The translations under genes were made by a program, and so were the position numbers. The notes under the pieces are model-generated. The model was not told where the DNA came from. It was given only the letters and a program-made list of their open reading frames with translations, and searched no databases. This document shows, piece after piece, positions 36,473-45,653 of a DNA stretch of 64,000 nucleotides; the stretch's first letter is position 1, and every line of letters begins with the position of its first letter. This DNA comes from Neobacillus niacini NBRC 15566 (GTDB lineage: Bacteria; Bacillota; Bacilli; Bacillales; Cytobacillaceae), in NCBI RefSeq assembly GCF_001591505.1, contig NZ_BCVA01000006.1, positions 62,001 to 126,000 on the forward strand, given 5' to 3'.

Positions 36473-36693
36473 TGTACGACCTCCAATTACGGGATTCCTC
36501 TTTCCATCATTTCCATTATAAAAAAATATATGTATGTAAATTGGGTGAAAAAAATTGAAAAGTACGGGCAAAAGGAATAGTAGTGAAAACGAAGGATGTA
36601 AATGGACCCTATCCAAAACATTCATTATGTGAGTATGATGACTGAGGGGAAAAAAGAAATTAGTTAATTTTAGGTTTAAGAGGTGGAGTAGAC

Positions 36694-38811
36694 GTGGGAC
36701 GAATGGAAAGAAGACAGCAAAGAAAAACGTCTAAATGGGATTGGAGACAATTGTTTTCAAAAGGTATTGCGAAGAAAATGATTGTAATTGGGATGATTGC
36801 TGCCCTATGCGGACTCCTCATCGTAAATGTCTTTATTTGGACGAGCGATGTGAGCAAATTAAATAAGCCAGCACCGCAGCCAACGATTATTTATGATCAA
36901 AAAGGAGAGATAGCTAGTAAAGTTTCCAACTCCAGTATTGAAGGTGTCGGAATTAAACAAATTCCGAAAGTAATGATTCATGCTGTTGTTGCTACAGAAG
37001 ATCAACGTTTTTACAAGCATAATGGAATTAATTATTTCGCGATTATAAAGGCTTTCGTCAAAAATATGTTCAGTGGTGACATTGTTGCTGGCGGCAGTAC
37101 GGTAACACAGCAGTTAGCGAAGAATGCATTCTTGACTCACGAACGGACGTATACTCGAAAGGTTAAGGAACTAATCATTACGAAAAAGATTGAACGCACA
37201 TATTCCAAAGACGAAATTATGGAGGGATACTTAAATCAGATCTACTTCGGTGAGGGCGCATGGGGTATCCAACGGGCGGCTAAAACTTATTTTGGAAAAG
37301 AGGCAAGTGAACTATCCTTAAGTGAGTCCGCCATGCTTGCTGGATTAATTAAAGCACCTTCCATACTCTCACCATTTAAGAATATGGAAAAATCAATTGA
37401 GCGGCGAAATCTAGTTTTATCCTTGATGGAGCAGGAAGGATATATTAATGCCTCTGATGTTGAAAAAGCTAAAGCACAGCCAGTGGTGTTAAATGAGGAA
37501 AACGTAGAAGATGAGTATGATGGAAAATATCCTTATTATGTAGACCATATTATAGAAGAGGCAATGACGAAATATCAACTTACAAAAAATGAAATCCTTT
37601 CGGGTGGACTTCATATTTTTACAGAATTAAATCCGACTTTTCAAAAGGCGACAGAGGAAGTTTATCAGAATGATAATCTTTTCCCAGCGAGTCCAGAGGA
37701 TCAGCTGCTCCAAAGCGGGGCCATTTTCATCAATCCTAAAAATGGAGGCATTCAGGCATTAGTTGGAGGCAGAGGTGAGCATACCTTTTTAGGATATAAC
37801 CGGGCCACGCAATTAATTAGACAGCCAGGTTCGACCATGAAGCCATTAGCTGTTTATACACCTGCATTAGAAGAAGGCTATGACGTCTTTGATTTGTTAG
37901 AAGATAGGCCGGTAAATATCGGAGGATACCAGCCTAAGAATTTTGATAAGCAATATCGAGGTCAGGTAACGATGTATGATGCTGTCCTGAATTCGTACAA
38001 TGTTCCTCCTGTTTGGTTATTAAATGAGATTGGCTTAGAAAAGGGCACGAAGTCGGTGGAGAAATTCGGTATTCCTTTACAAAAAGAAGACTATTCACTG
38101 GGGATTGCTCTTGGTGGTATGCACGACGGAACATCACCATTAATAATGGCACAAGCCTATAGCACTTTCGCTAATAATGGAACCATGACGGAGGCACACT
38201 CTATCCAAAAAATCGAGGATGCAGAAGGAAAGGTCATTGCTAAATGGAAGAGTAATTCCACTACTGTGACAAAACCAGAAATTGTTCAAAAAATCACGTA
38301 CATGCTTAAAGGTGTTGTGGAAGAAGGGACTGGGAAGAATGCTTCCATAGATGGTGTTGATGTTGCTGGAAAAACAGGATCTACACAGCTGCCATTTGCT
38401 AACGAGGCGGGAACAAAGGATCATTGGTTTGTTGGTTATACGCCTGACATTGTAGGAGCCGTTTGGCTCGGTTATGATCAAACCGATGAAAGTCACTACT
38501 TAGCAACAGCAAGCAGTGGAACCACACCCGTTATTTTTAAAGAAATAGTTTCAAAAGCAAAGTCAGAGCTATCTGATGAAAAATTTGAACTATCAAGTAT
38601 TGAAAAAAAATACAAAACTGAAATCAAAAAAAGGAAAGAAAAAGAGGAAAGGGTAAGAAAAGAGCAGGAAAAAGAAAAACGAAACAAAAATAAAGGAAAT
38701 AGCAATAAGGAAAAAAACAAGGGAGATCAGGAAAAAGAAAAAAAGAAAGATAAAGAAAAACAGAAAGACAAAGATAAAGAAGATGAAAATGACGAAGATG
38801 AGGATGAATAA
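36694..38811 (+). CDS. Class A penicillin-binding protein
   Basis: A 705-aa bifunctional cell-wall synthase. A basic cytoplasmic N-terminus is followed by one membrane anchor (residues 28-49). The glycosyltransferase domain follows, with EDQRFYKHNGIN near 108 and GGSTVTQQLAKN near 145. The transpeptidase domain has STMK near residue 385, SYN near 430 and KTGST near 553. The last 80 residues are an extreme Lys/Glu/Asp tail with no hydrophobic residues. GTG 36694 follows AGAGGTGGAG. Length resembles B. subtilis PbpF and PbpG, which act in sporulation or germination; the exact class is not certain. Confidence 0.9.
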   Translation: MGRMERRQQRKTSKWDWRQLFSKGIAKKMIVIGMIAALCGLLIVNVFIWTSDVSKLNKPAPQPTIIYDQKGEIASKVSNSSIEGVGIKQIPKVMIHAVVATEDQRFYKHNGINYFAIIKAFVKNMFSGDIVAGGSTVTQQLAKNAFLTHERTYTRKVKELIITKKIERTYSKDEIMEGYLNQIYFGEGAWGIQRAAKTYFGKEASELSLSESAMLAGLIKAPSILSPFKNMEKSIERRNLVLSLMEQEGYINASDVEKAKAQPVVLNEENVEDEYDGKYPYYVDHIIEEAMTKYQLTKNEILSGGLHIFTELNPTFQKATEEVYQNDNLFPASPEDQLLQSGAIFINPKNGGIQALVGGRGEHTFLGYNRATQLIRQPGSTMKPLAVYTPALEEGYDVFDLLEDRPVNIGGYQPKNFDKQYRGQVTMYDAVLNSYNVPPVWLLNEIGLEKGTKSVEKFGIPLQKEDYSLGIALGGMHDGTSPLIMAQAYSTFANNGTMTEAHSIQKIEDAEGKVIAKWKSNSTTVTKPEIVQKITYMLKGVVEEGTGKNASIDGVDVAGKTGSTQLPFANEAGTKDHWFVGYTPDIVGAVWLGYDQTDESHYLATASSGTTPVIFKEIVSKAKSELSDEKFELSSIEKKYKTEIKKRKEKEERVRKEQEKEKRNKNKGNSNKEKNKGDQEKEKKKDKEKQKDKDKEDENDEDEDE

Positions 38812-38815
38812 AGTA

Positions 38816-38850
38816 AAGGGCGGGTCAGTGTTACCTGCCCTTATTTTTTT
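38816..38850 (+). terminator. Terminator after the PBP gene
   Basis: GGGCGGGT pairs with ACCTGCCC (one wobble) around CAGTGTT, then TTATTTTTTTT. Confidence 0.85.
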
Positions 38851-38944
38851 TGTTTCCATTATGCTGCAAAGGTATAGAAGGAATTTTATGAAGATGCGGC
38901 GAAATGTGTTAATGGAACATTTATTAAGAAGGGAGTTTCGATTT

Positions 38945-39313
38945 ATGTATCGTTTTAAAGCCATTGACCACATTCAACTAGCAGCTCCTAAAGGTTGTGA
39001 AGATTCAGCGAGGCAGTTCTTTATAGATATTCTTGGATTTGAGGAAATGGAAAAACCTGAAGAATTGAAAAAGCGCGGCGGCGTTTGGTTTCGAACTGGT
39101 AACACGCAAATACATATTGGTGTAGAGGAACCTTTTACACCAGCGAAAAAAGCACATCCTGCCTTTGAGGTAGAAAACATTGAAGCGTTGAAAAAGCATT
39201 TAATGGATAATGGAATAGATGTAATTGTAGACCATAACCTTCCGGGAGCCAATCGTTTTTATACAGCAGACCCCTTTGGCAACCGTATTGAAATACTGGA
39301 ATGGAATAAATAG
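38945..39313 (+). CDS. VOC/glyoxalase family protein
   Basis: A 122-aa single VOC module, a metal-dependent fold shared by glyoxalase I, dioxygenases and fosfomycin enzymes. The pattern IDHIQLAAPKG at residue 7, HIGVEEPFTPAKKAHPAFEV near 57-76 and NRIEILEWN at the C-terminus supplies the usual His/Glu metal ligands. ATG 38945 has AAGAAGGGAG upstream; the frame stays open back into the PBP tail but carries no better start. Substrate unknown. Confidence 0.8.
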   Translation: MYRFKAIDHIQLAAPKGCEDSARQFFIDILGFEEMEKPEELKKRGGVWFRTGNTQIHIGVEEPFTPAKKAHPAFEVENIEALKKHLMDNGIDVIVDHNLPGANRFYTADPFGNRIEILEWNK

Positions 39314-39412
39314 AAATAAATGCCCCCCTTTACCATAAAAATAAACTTTGAATATTCATTTGTGAAATGAATATTAGTTAAGTAGGTATTTTATCTTTAA
39401 GACCTTCAAAAT

Positions 39413-39421
39413 GGGGGGGGG
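39413..39421 (+). repeat. G9 homopolymer in the ribosome site of the CoxG-like gene
   Basis: Nine consecutive G residues end 5 nt before the TTG start of the next gene and would form its ribosome site. See findings. Confidence 0.7.
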
Positions 39422-39426
39422 ATTTT

Positions 39427-39894
39427 TTGAAAATTGAATACCAATATACTTTTAGTCTGCCGAGGAAAATGGTTTGGAAGTACATCAAGGATGAAAAGGT
39501 ACTCATGAAGGCCATACCAAACTGCAGGACATTTTTGCAAAACACAAATGGAGAATATCAAGCGGAAATCGATATTAAAATAGGACCACTAAAAGATGTT
39601 TTAACACTCGAGGTTACGCTGGATAAAGAGCAGCCATCGTCTTATTATCATCTGCTTCTAAAGGGAAAAGGTAATTTAGGGGAAATCAGCGGAATTGCAC
39701 ATTTATACTTGAATGACCAATCAGGAAGCACACTACTCGATATCCAGGCTGAAGTGAATGTCACTGGAACCCTTTCTGGGATAGCAGAGCGAATCATTAG
39801 TGGAGGAGCAAACAAGGGGATAGAAAACTTTTTCCAGAGTGTTGAAAAGGAAATAAAGAAAAACCTTTATCTTATGAGAAAAGGTAGAAAATAA
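39427..39894 (+). CDS. CoxG-like SRPBCC protein
   Basis: A 155-aa SRPBCC-fold protein resembling carbon monoxide dehydrogenase subunit G: FSLPRKMVWKYIKDEKVL at the N-terminus, MKAIPNCRTF near residue 27, and the C-terminal amphipathic helix with GGANKGIENFFQSVEKEIKK. No cox genes are nearby, so a general lipid or hydrophobic ligand-binding role is more likely than CO metabolism. Start TTG 39427 lies right after a G9 run acting as ribosome site. Confidence 0.7.
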   Translation: MKIEYQYTFSLPRKMVWKYIKDEKVLMKAIPNCRTFLQNTNGEYQAEIDIKIGPLKDVLTLEVTLDKEQPSSYYHLLLKGKGNLGEISGIAHLYLNDQSGSTLLDIQAEVNVTGTLSGIAERIISGGANKGIENFFQSVEKEIKKNLYLMRKGRK

Positions 39895-39895
39895 G

Positions 39896-39981
39896 AAAAG
39901 CAACGACGTTGATGTACTTCACCCCGAAAGTTAGAGTGAAATCTAACTTTTTGGGGTCACATCATGAGCGTTGCTTTTTTT
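39896..39981. terminator. Large composite terminator between convergent genes
   Basis: GCAACG (39900) pairs with CGTTGC (39969-39974), with ATGT/ACAT and CCCC/GGGG helices nested inside and AAGTTAGA/TCTAACTT (39928-39949) at the apex. A T-run follows on the plus strand, and it also serves the minus-strand gene. Confidence 0.75.
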
Positions 39982-39990
39982 AGTTCTTAC

Positions 39991-40374
39991 CTATTCATAC
40001 TCTGGATAATTAGCTAATTCTTTTATGCCTTCAATCCAATCCTTAAAATTCGCATATTTATTGGCATCGAAACCAAAGTGCTTTTTAATTAACGTAATGG
40101 ATTTTAGTTCTGTTTCATGAACAATTCCGTCTGAATAGACAAGGCGAAGAATTTCTGTAAGAACAATATGTTTGGAGCGTTCTTCTTTAAAAACCTTAAG
40201 AATATCATCTATCGCTAATCCTTTGATTTTATAGTCCTCAAGATCCATTTCCTTCTGATACTTGGCGATAACAGGGTTTTCAAATATTGAGAAATTCCCA
40301 TCAACGGTGGCCATTATATAAGCTAACTCTAGAAACGCTTCTTTCTCCTCTTGTTGAAGCTTATTCAAAAACAT
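39991..40374 (-). CDS. TerB-like domain protein
   Basis: A 127-aa helical protein resembling TerB tellurite-resistance domains: EEKEAFLELAYIMATVDGNFSIFE near residue 8 and LRLVYSDGIVHETELKSI near 73, both with the acidic turn typical of the fold. ATG 40374 is preferred, with AAGGAG upstream; the frame extends 23 codons further without a ribosome site. No ter cluster is nearby, so a tellurite role is unlikely. Confidence 0.65.
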   Translation of the reverse strand: MFLNKLQQEEKEAFLELAYIMATVDGNFSIFENPVIAKYQKEMDLEDYKIKGLAIDDILKVFKEERSKHIVLTEILRLVYSDGIVHETELKSITLIKKHFGFDANKYANFKDWIEGIKELANYPEYE

Positions 40375-40529
40375 TATGTGTAGCTCCTTTTTCAATAAAA
40401 AATGAATTATGTTATTAGACATCTTATCAAGTTTAAATACCATTGTCTATTCTTTAATTGGTGGAAAAAGGAAAAATTCAGTTTTATAGCGAATAACTGA
40501 TAGAATGGCAAAAAGGGAGGCAGGCTGGT

Positions 40530-40712
40530 ATGGAAGAAGCTCTACCTTTTTTTATAACACCATTTCTTGGCGTATTGTGGTTTGTTAATTTGGTTTTTTT
40601 TATTAAAAATATAAAAGAAGAAAAAAGTACTCATAATCAAACAGTCTTGGGTTCTGTTTTAACTTTCTTCCTTATTTTTTCGTTTATGTATTTCATATTA
40701 AGTTTGCAATAA
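40530..40712 (+). CDS. Small two-helix membrane protein
   Basis: A 60-aa protein with two hydrophobic segments (FFITPFLGVLWFVNLVFFI and VLGSVLTFFLIFSFMYFILSL) around a charged loop KNIKEEKSTHNQ. ATG 40530 has AAGGGAGGC upstream. It is followed at 40764 by a second small membrane protein, and the two may form a unit. Family not recognised. Confidence 0.6.
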   Translation: MEEALPFFITPFLGVLWFVNLVFFIKNIKEEKSTHNQTVLGSVLTFFLIFSFMYFILSLQ

Positions 40713-40763
40713 ATTTAGGATTCATAAGTAAAATTATAAATATAAAGAGGGGCTGTATTCGTT

Positions 40764-40982
40764 TTGTTAAGAACAGTGATCGTGGGTTTAATATCTTTTT
40801 TTCTGATAAGTTTTTTACTAATTTCCGTTGGCAATTGGTTTGAGATTAAATGGTTAATGTTTCAATATTATGAAGAAACGGCAACAACCTTCTCAACGGG
40901 TGGTTCTGTCATCCCATTTATTATAGCGATTATTGTTACTTTTTTTATTGGAGAATCGTATCAAAAGAGACAGAAAGGTTAA
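40764..40982 (+). CDS. Small two-helix membrane protein
   Basis: A 72-aa protein with hydrophobic segments near residues 4-22 and 48-63, ending GESYQKRQKG. Start TTG 40764 follows AAAGAGGGG at a slightly long distance. Family not recognised. It precedes the Nudix gene in the same direction. Confidence 0.55.
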   Translation: MLRTVIVGLISFFLISFLLISVGNWFEIKWLMFQYYEETATTFSTGGSVIPFIIAIIVTFFIGESYQKRQKG

Positions 40983-41037
40983 CGAAGGATCAAGTTTGGA
41001 ACCAGAGCAAGTCATTTAGTTTTTGAAAGGAGCAGAA

Positions 41038-41454
41038 ATGTTTATTGTTAATGTAGAAGGTGCAATTAGGAAGACTGATAGGTGGCTGATTATAGAACGA
41101 AGCAAAAAAGAGGAACATGCAGGAGGGCTGCTTTCTCTTGTTGGTGGGACAGTCGATCAAGAAGGGAACTCATTAGATTTATTGGAAAGAAGTGTAAAGA
41201 GGGAAATTGCTGAAGAAGTTGGTATAACGGTGAAAAACAAGCTCCACTATGTTCATAATACATCATTTGTAAATGAGAAGGGTGATCATGTTATAAATAT
41301 TGTTTTTCTTTGTGAATATTCCACAGGGGAGGCATTTCCTAAAAGTCAAGATGAGATAGAAAATGTATGGTGGCTGTCCACAGAGGAAATTTTAAACCAT
41401 CCGCAAGCACCTAGTTATTTAAAGGATAGCATTCGTAAAGCGGAAGTGTTGTAA
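41038..41454 (+). CDS. Nudix hydrolase
   Basis: A 138-aa Nudix protein that would hydrolyse a nucleoside-diphosphate-X compound. The Nudix helix is REIAEEVGI near residue 62, preceded by GGTVDQEGNSLDLLERSVK, two or three residues longer than the usual box. ATG 41038 has GAAAGGAG upstream. Substrate unknown. Confidence 0.82.
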   Translation: MFIVNVEGAIRKTDRWLIIERSKKEEHAGGLLSLVGGTVDQEGNSLDLLERSVKREIAEEVGITVKNKLHYVHNTSFVNEKGDHVINIVFLCEYSTGEAFPKSQDEIENVWWLSTEEILNHPQAPSYLKDSIRKAEVL

Positions 41455-41485
41455 TCGAATTAATATCGGGCGTTGCTTTGATGCT

Positions 41486-41517
41486 AGCGTTTCTGTTTCA
41501 TTCAGAAGCGCTTTTTT
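41486..41517 (+). terminator. Terminator after the Nudix gene
   Basis: AGCGTTTCTG (41486-41495) with CAGAAGCGCT (41503-41512), one mismatch, followed by six T. Confidence 0.8.
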
Positions 41518-41686
41518 GTTTATTTGTGAGCTAAGGTTTAATTTCACAATTAGAGAATATCCAAATAATTTCCAGATAATAATAAATTAAAATAATTGAT
41601 TGTTTGTAACAGGAGTTAATCGAACCATTTAATAACACAAAAATAATTGGCTTAGAATATTATCTTGAAAAAACGGAGCTGATTGG

Positions 41687-42202
41687 GTGCACTTGTTTTT
41701 GAATAGCTTGTTTCTCATTGCAGGATTGAAATGGGGTGATTGGAGGAACTGGACTAAATACCATTCCACCATATTATTCTTTTGGTTTGGTGATTTGCTT
41801 TATAATTTCCTTTGTAAAAACTATCTAATGTGGGAGTACAAGGAGACGATGTTTGGTCAAAATCTCTTGCCTAATCATCTAACTGTTTCATTATTAATTA
41901 TGTTTGTCGCATATCCTGCATCTGTGTTGATTTATCTAGGAAATTTACCAGAAAAGACAATGAAAAAGGCTTTGTGGTTACTATTTTGGGTGACTTTATT
42001 CTCACTAGTAGAATACATAAATTTGCATTATCTTGACTTAATCGAGCATCATCACGGCTGGACAATGGCTTGGTCCGTTATTTTCAACTTAATTGTTTTT
42101 TTTATGCTTCTTCTACATTATAAATACCCAATAGTAGCATTAATCCTCTCCATACCAATCATTTTATTCTTTGTTATGTATTTTAAGATACCAATATATT
42201 AA
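41687..42202 (+). CDS. CBO0543 family membrane protein
   Basis: A 171-aa membrane protein with about five hydrophobic segments. IAGLKWGDWRNWTKYHSTILFFWFGDLLYNFL at the N-terminus and LPNHLTVSLLIMF near residue 64 match the CBO0543 family as I recall it, which is common in spore formers. GTG 41687 lies after ACGGAGCTG, a moderate ribosome site. Function unknown. A second, more distant relative lies at 57212. Confidence 0.6.
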   Translation: MHLFLNSLFLIAGLKWGDWRNWTKYHSTILFFWFGDLLYNFLCKNYLMWEYKETMFGQNLLPNHLTVSLLIMFVAYPASVLIYLGNLPEKTMKKALWLLFWVTLFSLVEYINLHYLDLIEHHHGWTMAWSVIFNLIVFFMLLLHYKYPIVALILSIPIILFFVMYFKIPIY

Positions 42203-42270
42203 CAAAAATTGAGAATATATTACGGAATGTAGAAAAAACTAAAGGAAAAATTAGGTTAAGGGGATTAAAC

Positions 42271-43308
42271 ATGGATTTAATGAAACCAATTAATATTAGA
42301 GCAGATAAATTAGCACCCGAAAACCCATTTACTGCTGTCGAAATGGGTAAGCTTTGGGCTACCTATGTAGGGAATAGTATGTCTCACAAGATCTTGTTGT
42401 ATTTTCTAAAGAATGTGGAAGACGAGGATATTAAAACACTGATAGAAAATGGTCTTGCTCTCACTGTTGACTTTATGACGACGATTGAGAAGTTTTTAAA
42501 AAGAGAAAACTTTCCAATACCTGTAGGATTTACTCAAGATGACGTAAATCTCGGTGCCCCTCGTTTATTCGAAGACCAATTTTATGTGCATTATTTGAAA
42601 TATGCTGCCAAAGCGGGATTAAGTTTATACGCGATTGCCATTCCGTTGGTGATGAGAGAGGATGTAAGAGAATTTTTCATCCATTGTAATTCAACGACCA
42701 CCATCCTGTTGGGTCAGATTAACAATGTTTTAATAGAAAAAGGATATATCATGAGGCCGCCAACCATTCCAGTGCCTAAAAAAGTAGACTTTATTAGGAA
42801 AGAAAACTATTTAAATGGCTTTTTTGGCGATGTACGACAATTACATGCATTAGAAATTACTCATCTATATGATAATATAGAAAACAATATTACGAGTAAA
42901 GCCTTATTAATTGGTTTTAGCCAAGTAGCAAAAAAGGAGAAAGTGAGACAATTCCTTATAAGAGGAAAAGCGATTACCGACCGGGAAGTCCAGACATTCC
43001 AGGATAAACTTCATAAGGAAAATCTACCGTTTCCATCCCAAATCGACCATTTAGTTACTGCGTCTACCTTTTCGCCTTTTTCGGATCGAATCATGGTATT
43101 CCATAAAGTAGATATGTTTGCGATTAAAATTCGTTCATTTGCCAATTCCATGGCCGTAAATGGTAGAAGAGATATTGGTTTGATGTATATGAAGGCACTT
43201 TCTGAGGTTTCTTTATTTGTCGAGGACGGAGCAAATATTTTGATTGAACATGGATGGATGGAACAGCCTCCAAAAGCCATTGACCGTGATGAATTGGCAT
43301 CTAAATAA
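42271..43308 (+). CDS. DUF3231 family protein (paralogue 2)
   Basis: A 345-aa protein with two repeats of about 165 residues, homologous to the genes at 35462 and 43337. It has FTAVEMGKLWATYVGNSMS, LKRENFPIPVGFTQDDVNLGAPRLFEDQ, FIRKENYLNGFFGDVRQLHALEITHLYDNI and ending WMEQPPKAIDRDEL. ATG 42271 follows AAGGGGATT. No signal peptide or membrane segments; soluble helical bundles inferred. Adjacent to the next DUF3231 gene, 28 nt apart, so co-transcribed. Confidence 0.82.
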   Translation: MDLMKPINIRADKLAPENPFTAVEMGKLWATYVGNSMSHKILLYFLKNVEDEDIKTLIENGLALTVDFMTTIEKFLKRENFPIPVGFTQDDVNLGAPRLFEDQFYVHYLKYAAKAGLSLYAIAIPLVMREDVREFFIHCNSTTTILLGQINNVLIEKGYIMRPPTIPVPKKVDFIRKENYLNGFFGDVRQLHALEITHLYDNIENNITSKALLIGFSQVAKKEKVRQFLIRGKAITDREVQTFQDKLHKENLPFPSQIDHLVTASTFSPFSDRIMVFHKVDMFAIKIRSFANSMAVNGRRDIGLMYMKALSEVSLFVEDGANILIEHGWMEQPPKAIDRDELASK

Positions 43309-43336
43309 GACTTTTTAAAAGTAAAGGATGAATTAG

Positions 43337-44374
43337 ATGGAACCAAACCGAATAGCTTTGACGGCTCCAGAGATTTCAAGTTTATGGACGCAATTTATGT
43401 TTGAAACCATGTCGATTTGTTTTATACAATACGCTCTTGAACACTTAGAAGACGAAGATATTATTGAGATATATAAAACATCCCTTGAGCTATCAGAAAG
43501 ACATGTTGAAAAAGTGAAGGAGTTTTTTAAGGAAGAAAATTATCCGCTTCCAAAGGGTTTTACGGAGGAGGATGTAAATATCCATGCACCACGACTTTTC
43601 CAAGATCCTTTCTATTTATACTATATGTACATAATGACGCTCCAAGGGCTAACTGGTTATGCTCTTTCTGTGAGTACTTCTATTCGTGCTGATCTGCGTC
43701 AATATTTTATTACCTGTAATACGGAAACGATGGCGTTATTTGAAAAAATCATCGACGCTCTGCTCACCAAAGGGTTATTCTCACGACCGCCTGTCCTGAC
43801 CCCGCCAGAAAATATTGACTTTATTAAACATCAAAGTTTTTTAACGGGCTGGTTTGGGGAACGTCGACCGTTAACGGGAATTGAAATAGGCGATATTACC
43901 TTTAATATGAATAAAATGCATATGCATATAGCATTAAAAGTTGGTTTTAGTCAAGTGGCTGCTTCAAAGAAGGTTCGCCAATACATTCAAAGGGGCATGG
44001 AAATTTCCACTAAACATATTACTGCATTTGATAAAATATTTCGTGAGGAAATGCTCAATTGTCCTGTATCCTGGCAATCCCATATTACCGACTCGACAAC
44101 TTCACCTTTTTCAGATAAGTGGATGATGTATCAAGTCCAACTATCGTCCCAGATTGCCATTTCCTTTTATGGTGCCGCTTTAAGTGTAACATCCAGAGCG
44201 GATATTGCAGAAAAATATATGGCCATGACCACAGAACTCGTTCGATTTGCGGAAGACGGTGTTAATCTTATGATTGAAAATGGCTGGATGGAAGAACCAC
44301 CGAAAGCAAGTGACCGTAGAACATTAACCAAAGGGAAAAAAGAAGGTATTGAAAATAATAAACAGGAAAAGTAA
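43337..44374 (+). CDS. DUF3231 family protein (paralogue 3)
   Basis: A 345-aa protein, tandem partner of the gene at 42271. It has the same repeats (LTAPEISSLWTQFMFETMS, FKEENYPLPKGFTEEDVNIHAPRLFQDP, FIKHQSFLTGWFGERRPLTGIEIGDI, and WMEEPPKASDRRTL) plus a Lys-rich tail. ATG 43337 follows AAAGGATG. The N-terminal repeat is better conserved between paralogues than the second. Function unknown. Confidence 0.82.
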   Translation: MEPNRIALTAPEISSLWTQFMFETMSICFIQYALEHLEDEDIIEIYKTSLELSERHVEKVKEFFKEENYPLPKGFTEEDVNIHAPRLFQDPFYLYYMYIMTLQGLTGYALSVSTSIRADLRQYFITCNTETMALFEKIIDALLTKGLFSRPPVLTPPENIDFIKHQSFLTGWFGERRPLTGIEIGDITFNMNKMHMHIALKVGFSQVAASKKVRQYIQRGMEISTKHITAFDKIFREEMLNCPVSWQSHITDSTTSPFSDKWMMYQVQLSSQIAISFYGAALSVTSRADIAEKYMAMTTELVRFAEDGVNLMIENGWMEEPPKASDRRTLTKGKKEGIENNKQEK

Positions 44375-44385
44375 ATTAGTAAGGG

Positions 44386-44413
44386 AGGGTAGATTCCAAA
44401 TCTATCCTTTTTT
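44386..44413 (+). terminator. Terminator after the DUF3231 pair
   Basis: AGGGTAGAT pairs with ATCTATCCT (one wobble) around TCCAA, then TTTTTT. Confidence 0.75.
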
Positions 44414-44439
44414 ATATGGGGTAATTAAGGGGGAAAGAG

Positions 44440-44856
44440 ATGATAAAAGGTATTAATCATTTTTTATTTTCTGTAAGTGACTTAGAAAAATCAATAGAGT
44501 TTTATCAAAATGTGTTTGAGGCAAAGTTGTTAGTTAAGGGGAGAAGCACAGCCTATTTTGATTTAAAGGGAATGTGGCTCGCGTTAAATGTTGAAAAAGA
44601 TATACCACGTAATGAAATTAGCCAATCCTATACCCATATTGCGTTTTCAATTGAGGAAGAGGATTTTGAAATCATGTATAAAAAATTAGAGACATTAGGA
44701 GTCAACATTTTAACTGGCCGATTAAGAGATAGTAAGGATAAAAAATCCATTTACCTTACTGATCCAGATGGCCATAAATTTGAATTCCATACAGGTACAT
44801 TGCAGGACAGATTAAATTATTATAAACAAGAGAAAAAGCATATGGAATTTTATTAA
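44440..44856 (+). CDS. fosB: Metallothiol transferase FosB (fosfomycin resistance)
   Basis: Adds bacillithiol (or cysteine) to fosfomycin, opening its epoxide. The 138-aa VOC-fold protein keeps the metal ligands: His in [18 protein letters not shown] near residue 6, His in YTHIAFSI near 67 and Glu in HKFEFHTG near 116. The sequence and length fit chromosomal FosB of Bacillus. ATG 44440 follows GGGGGAAAGAG. Common intrinsic gene in Bacillaceae, not a sign of recent transfer. Confidence 0.9.
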   Translation: MIKGINHFLFSVSDLEKSIEFYQNVFEAKLLVKGRSTAYFDLKGMWLALNVEKDIPRNEISQSYTHIAFSIEEEDFEIMYKKLETLGVNILTGRLRDSKDKKSIYLTDPDGHKFEFHTGTLQDRLNYYKQEKKHMEFY

Positions 44857-45001
44857 TAAGACTTTCTCCGTCCAGAGTTACTTTTTTTGTTTCATTATTT
44901 AGAATAAAACAATTATAATGATAAATGGAATTAATCCTCAGCAAACCAGAATGGTTTGATTAAAGATTAATAGAAATCGCAGTTAACTAGGGTGGTTAGG
45001 A

Positions 45002-45619
45002 ATGCGAACAGATTTTAAGAATTGGAAGCCATTAAATGTTTCTAACATCGTAAGCCTTTTTTCTGAAATTCCTATTACCTGGTGTTTGGCAGGGGGCTGG
45101 GCATTAGATATACATTTAGGTAAAAAGAGCAGGGAACATAGTGATATCGATGTAATCATTCTTCGAGACCAACATCAAGCTGCCTTCCAGCTTTTAAGCA
45201 GGGAATGGAAAGTACTTAAAGCAGAAGGTGGAGTACTTTTGCCCTGGAATGAGGGAGAGTACTTAGCACACACAACTGATGTTTGGGTTAGTAAAAGTCA
45301 TAACTCATCTTGGGCTTTTCAAATCATGTTAGTAGATACTGAAGACGAGAATTGGATTTATCGAAGAGAAAAGTCCATCAAAAAGCCTGTGAACGAATTA
45401 ATCGTAAGAACATATGACGGAATTCCTTATTTAAGTCCAGAAATCCAGCTTCTGTATAAGGGAGGTTCATCAAAGATTCGTGGTAGGGATTTTGATGATC
45501 TTCAAACCATGCTTCCGATCCTAACATCACAAGAAAAAGAATGGCTCTCAAGCTCTTTACTGCAACAATTCCCACAAGGACATCCTTGGGTTACTTATTT
45601 ACAAAAGGGAATTAAATAA
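45002..45619 (+). CDS. Nucleotidyltransferase-like (aminoglycoside adenylyltransferase family)
   Basis: A 205-aa protein with the polymerase-beta-like core of the ANT(2'')/Lnu-type family: WCLAGGWALDIHLGKKSREHSDIDVIILR at residues 27-55, with the paired Asp of the HSDIDV motif as metal ligands. Such enzymes can modify aminoglycosides or lincosamides, but many chromosomal members have no known resistance role. ATG 45002 has AGGGTGGTTAGG upstream. Confidence 0.7.
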   Translation: MRTDFKNWKPLNVSNIVSLFSEIPITWCLAGGWALDIHLGKKSREHSDIDVIILRDQHQAAFQLLSREWKVLKAEGGVLLPWNEGEYLAHTTDVWVSKSHNSSWAFQIMLVDTEDENWIYRREKSIKKPVNELIVRTYDGIPYLSPEIQLLYKGGSSKIRGRDFDDLQTMLPILTSQEKEWLSSSLLQQFPQGHPWVTYLQKGIK

Positions 45620-45653
45620 TTTGAATGAAGCTAGAATGTAAAGGAGTAGAAAT

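Noticed and set aside
36475..36625. 51-codon N-terminal extension of the DUF3231 gene
   Set aside because: Hydrophobic extension without a ribosome site; ATG 36472 has GGAGG and matches the paralogues.
38783..38942. N-terminal extension of the VOC gene into the PBP tail
   Set aside because: It would overlap the PBP coding end and the terminator; ATG 38945 has its own ribosome site.
38593..38973. Phe-rich minus-strand open frame
   Set aside because: Artefact of the Lys/Glu-rich tail of the PBP gene read backwards.
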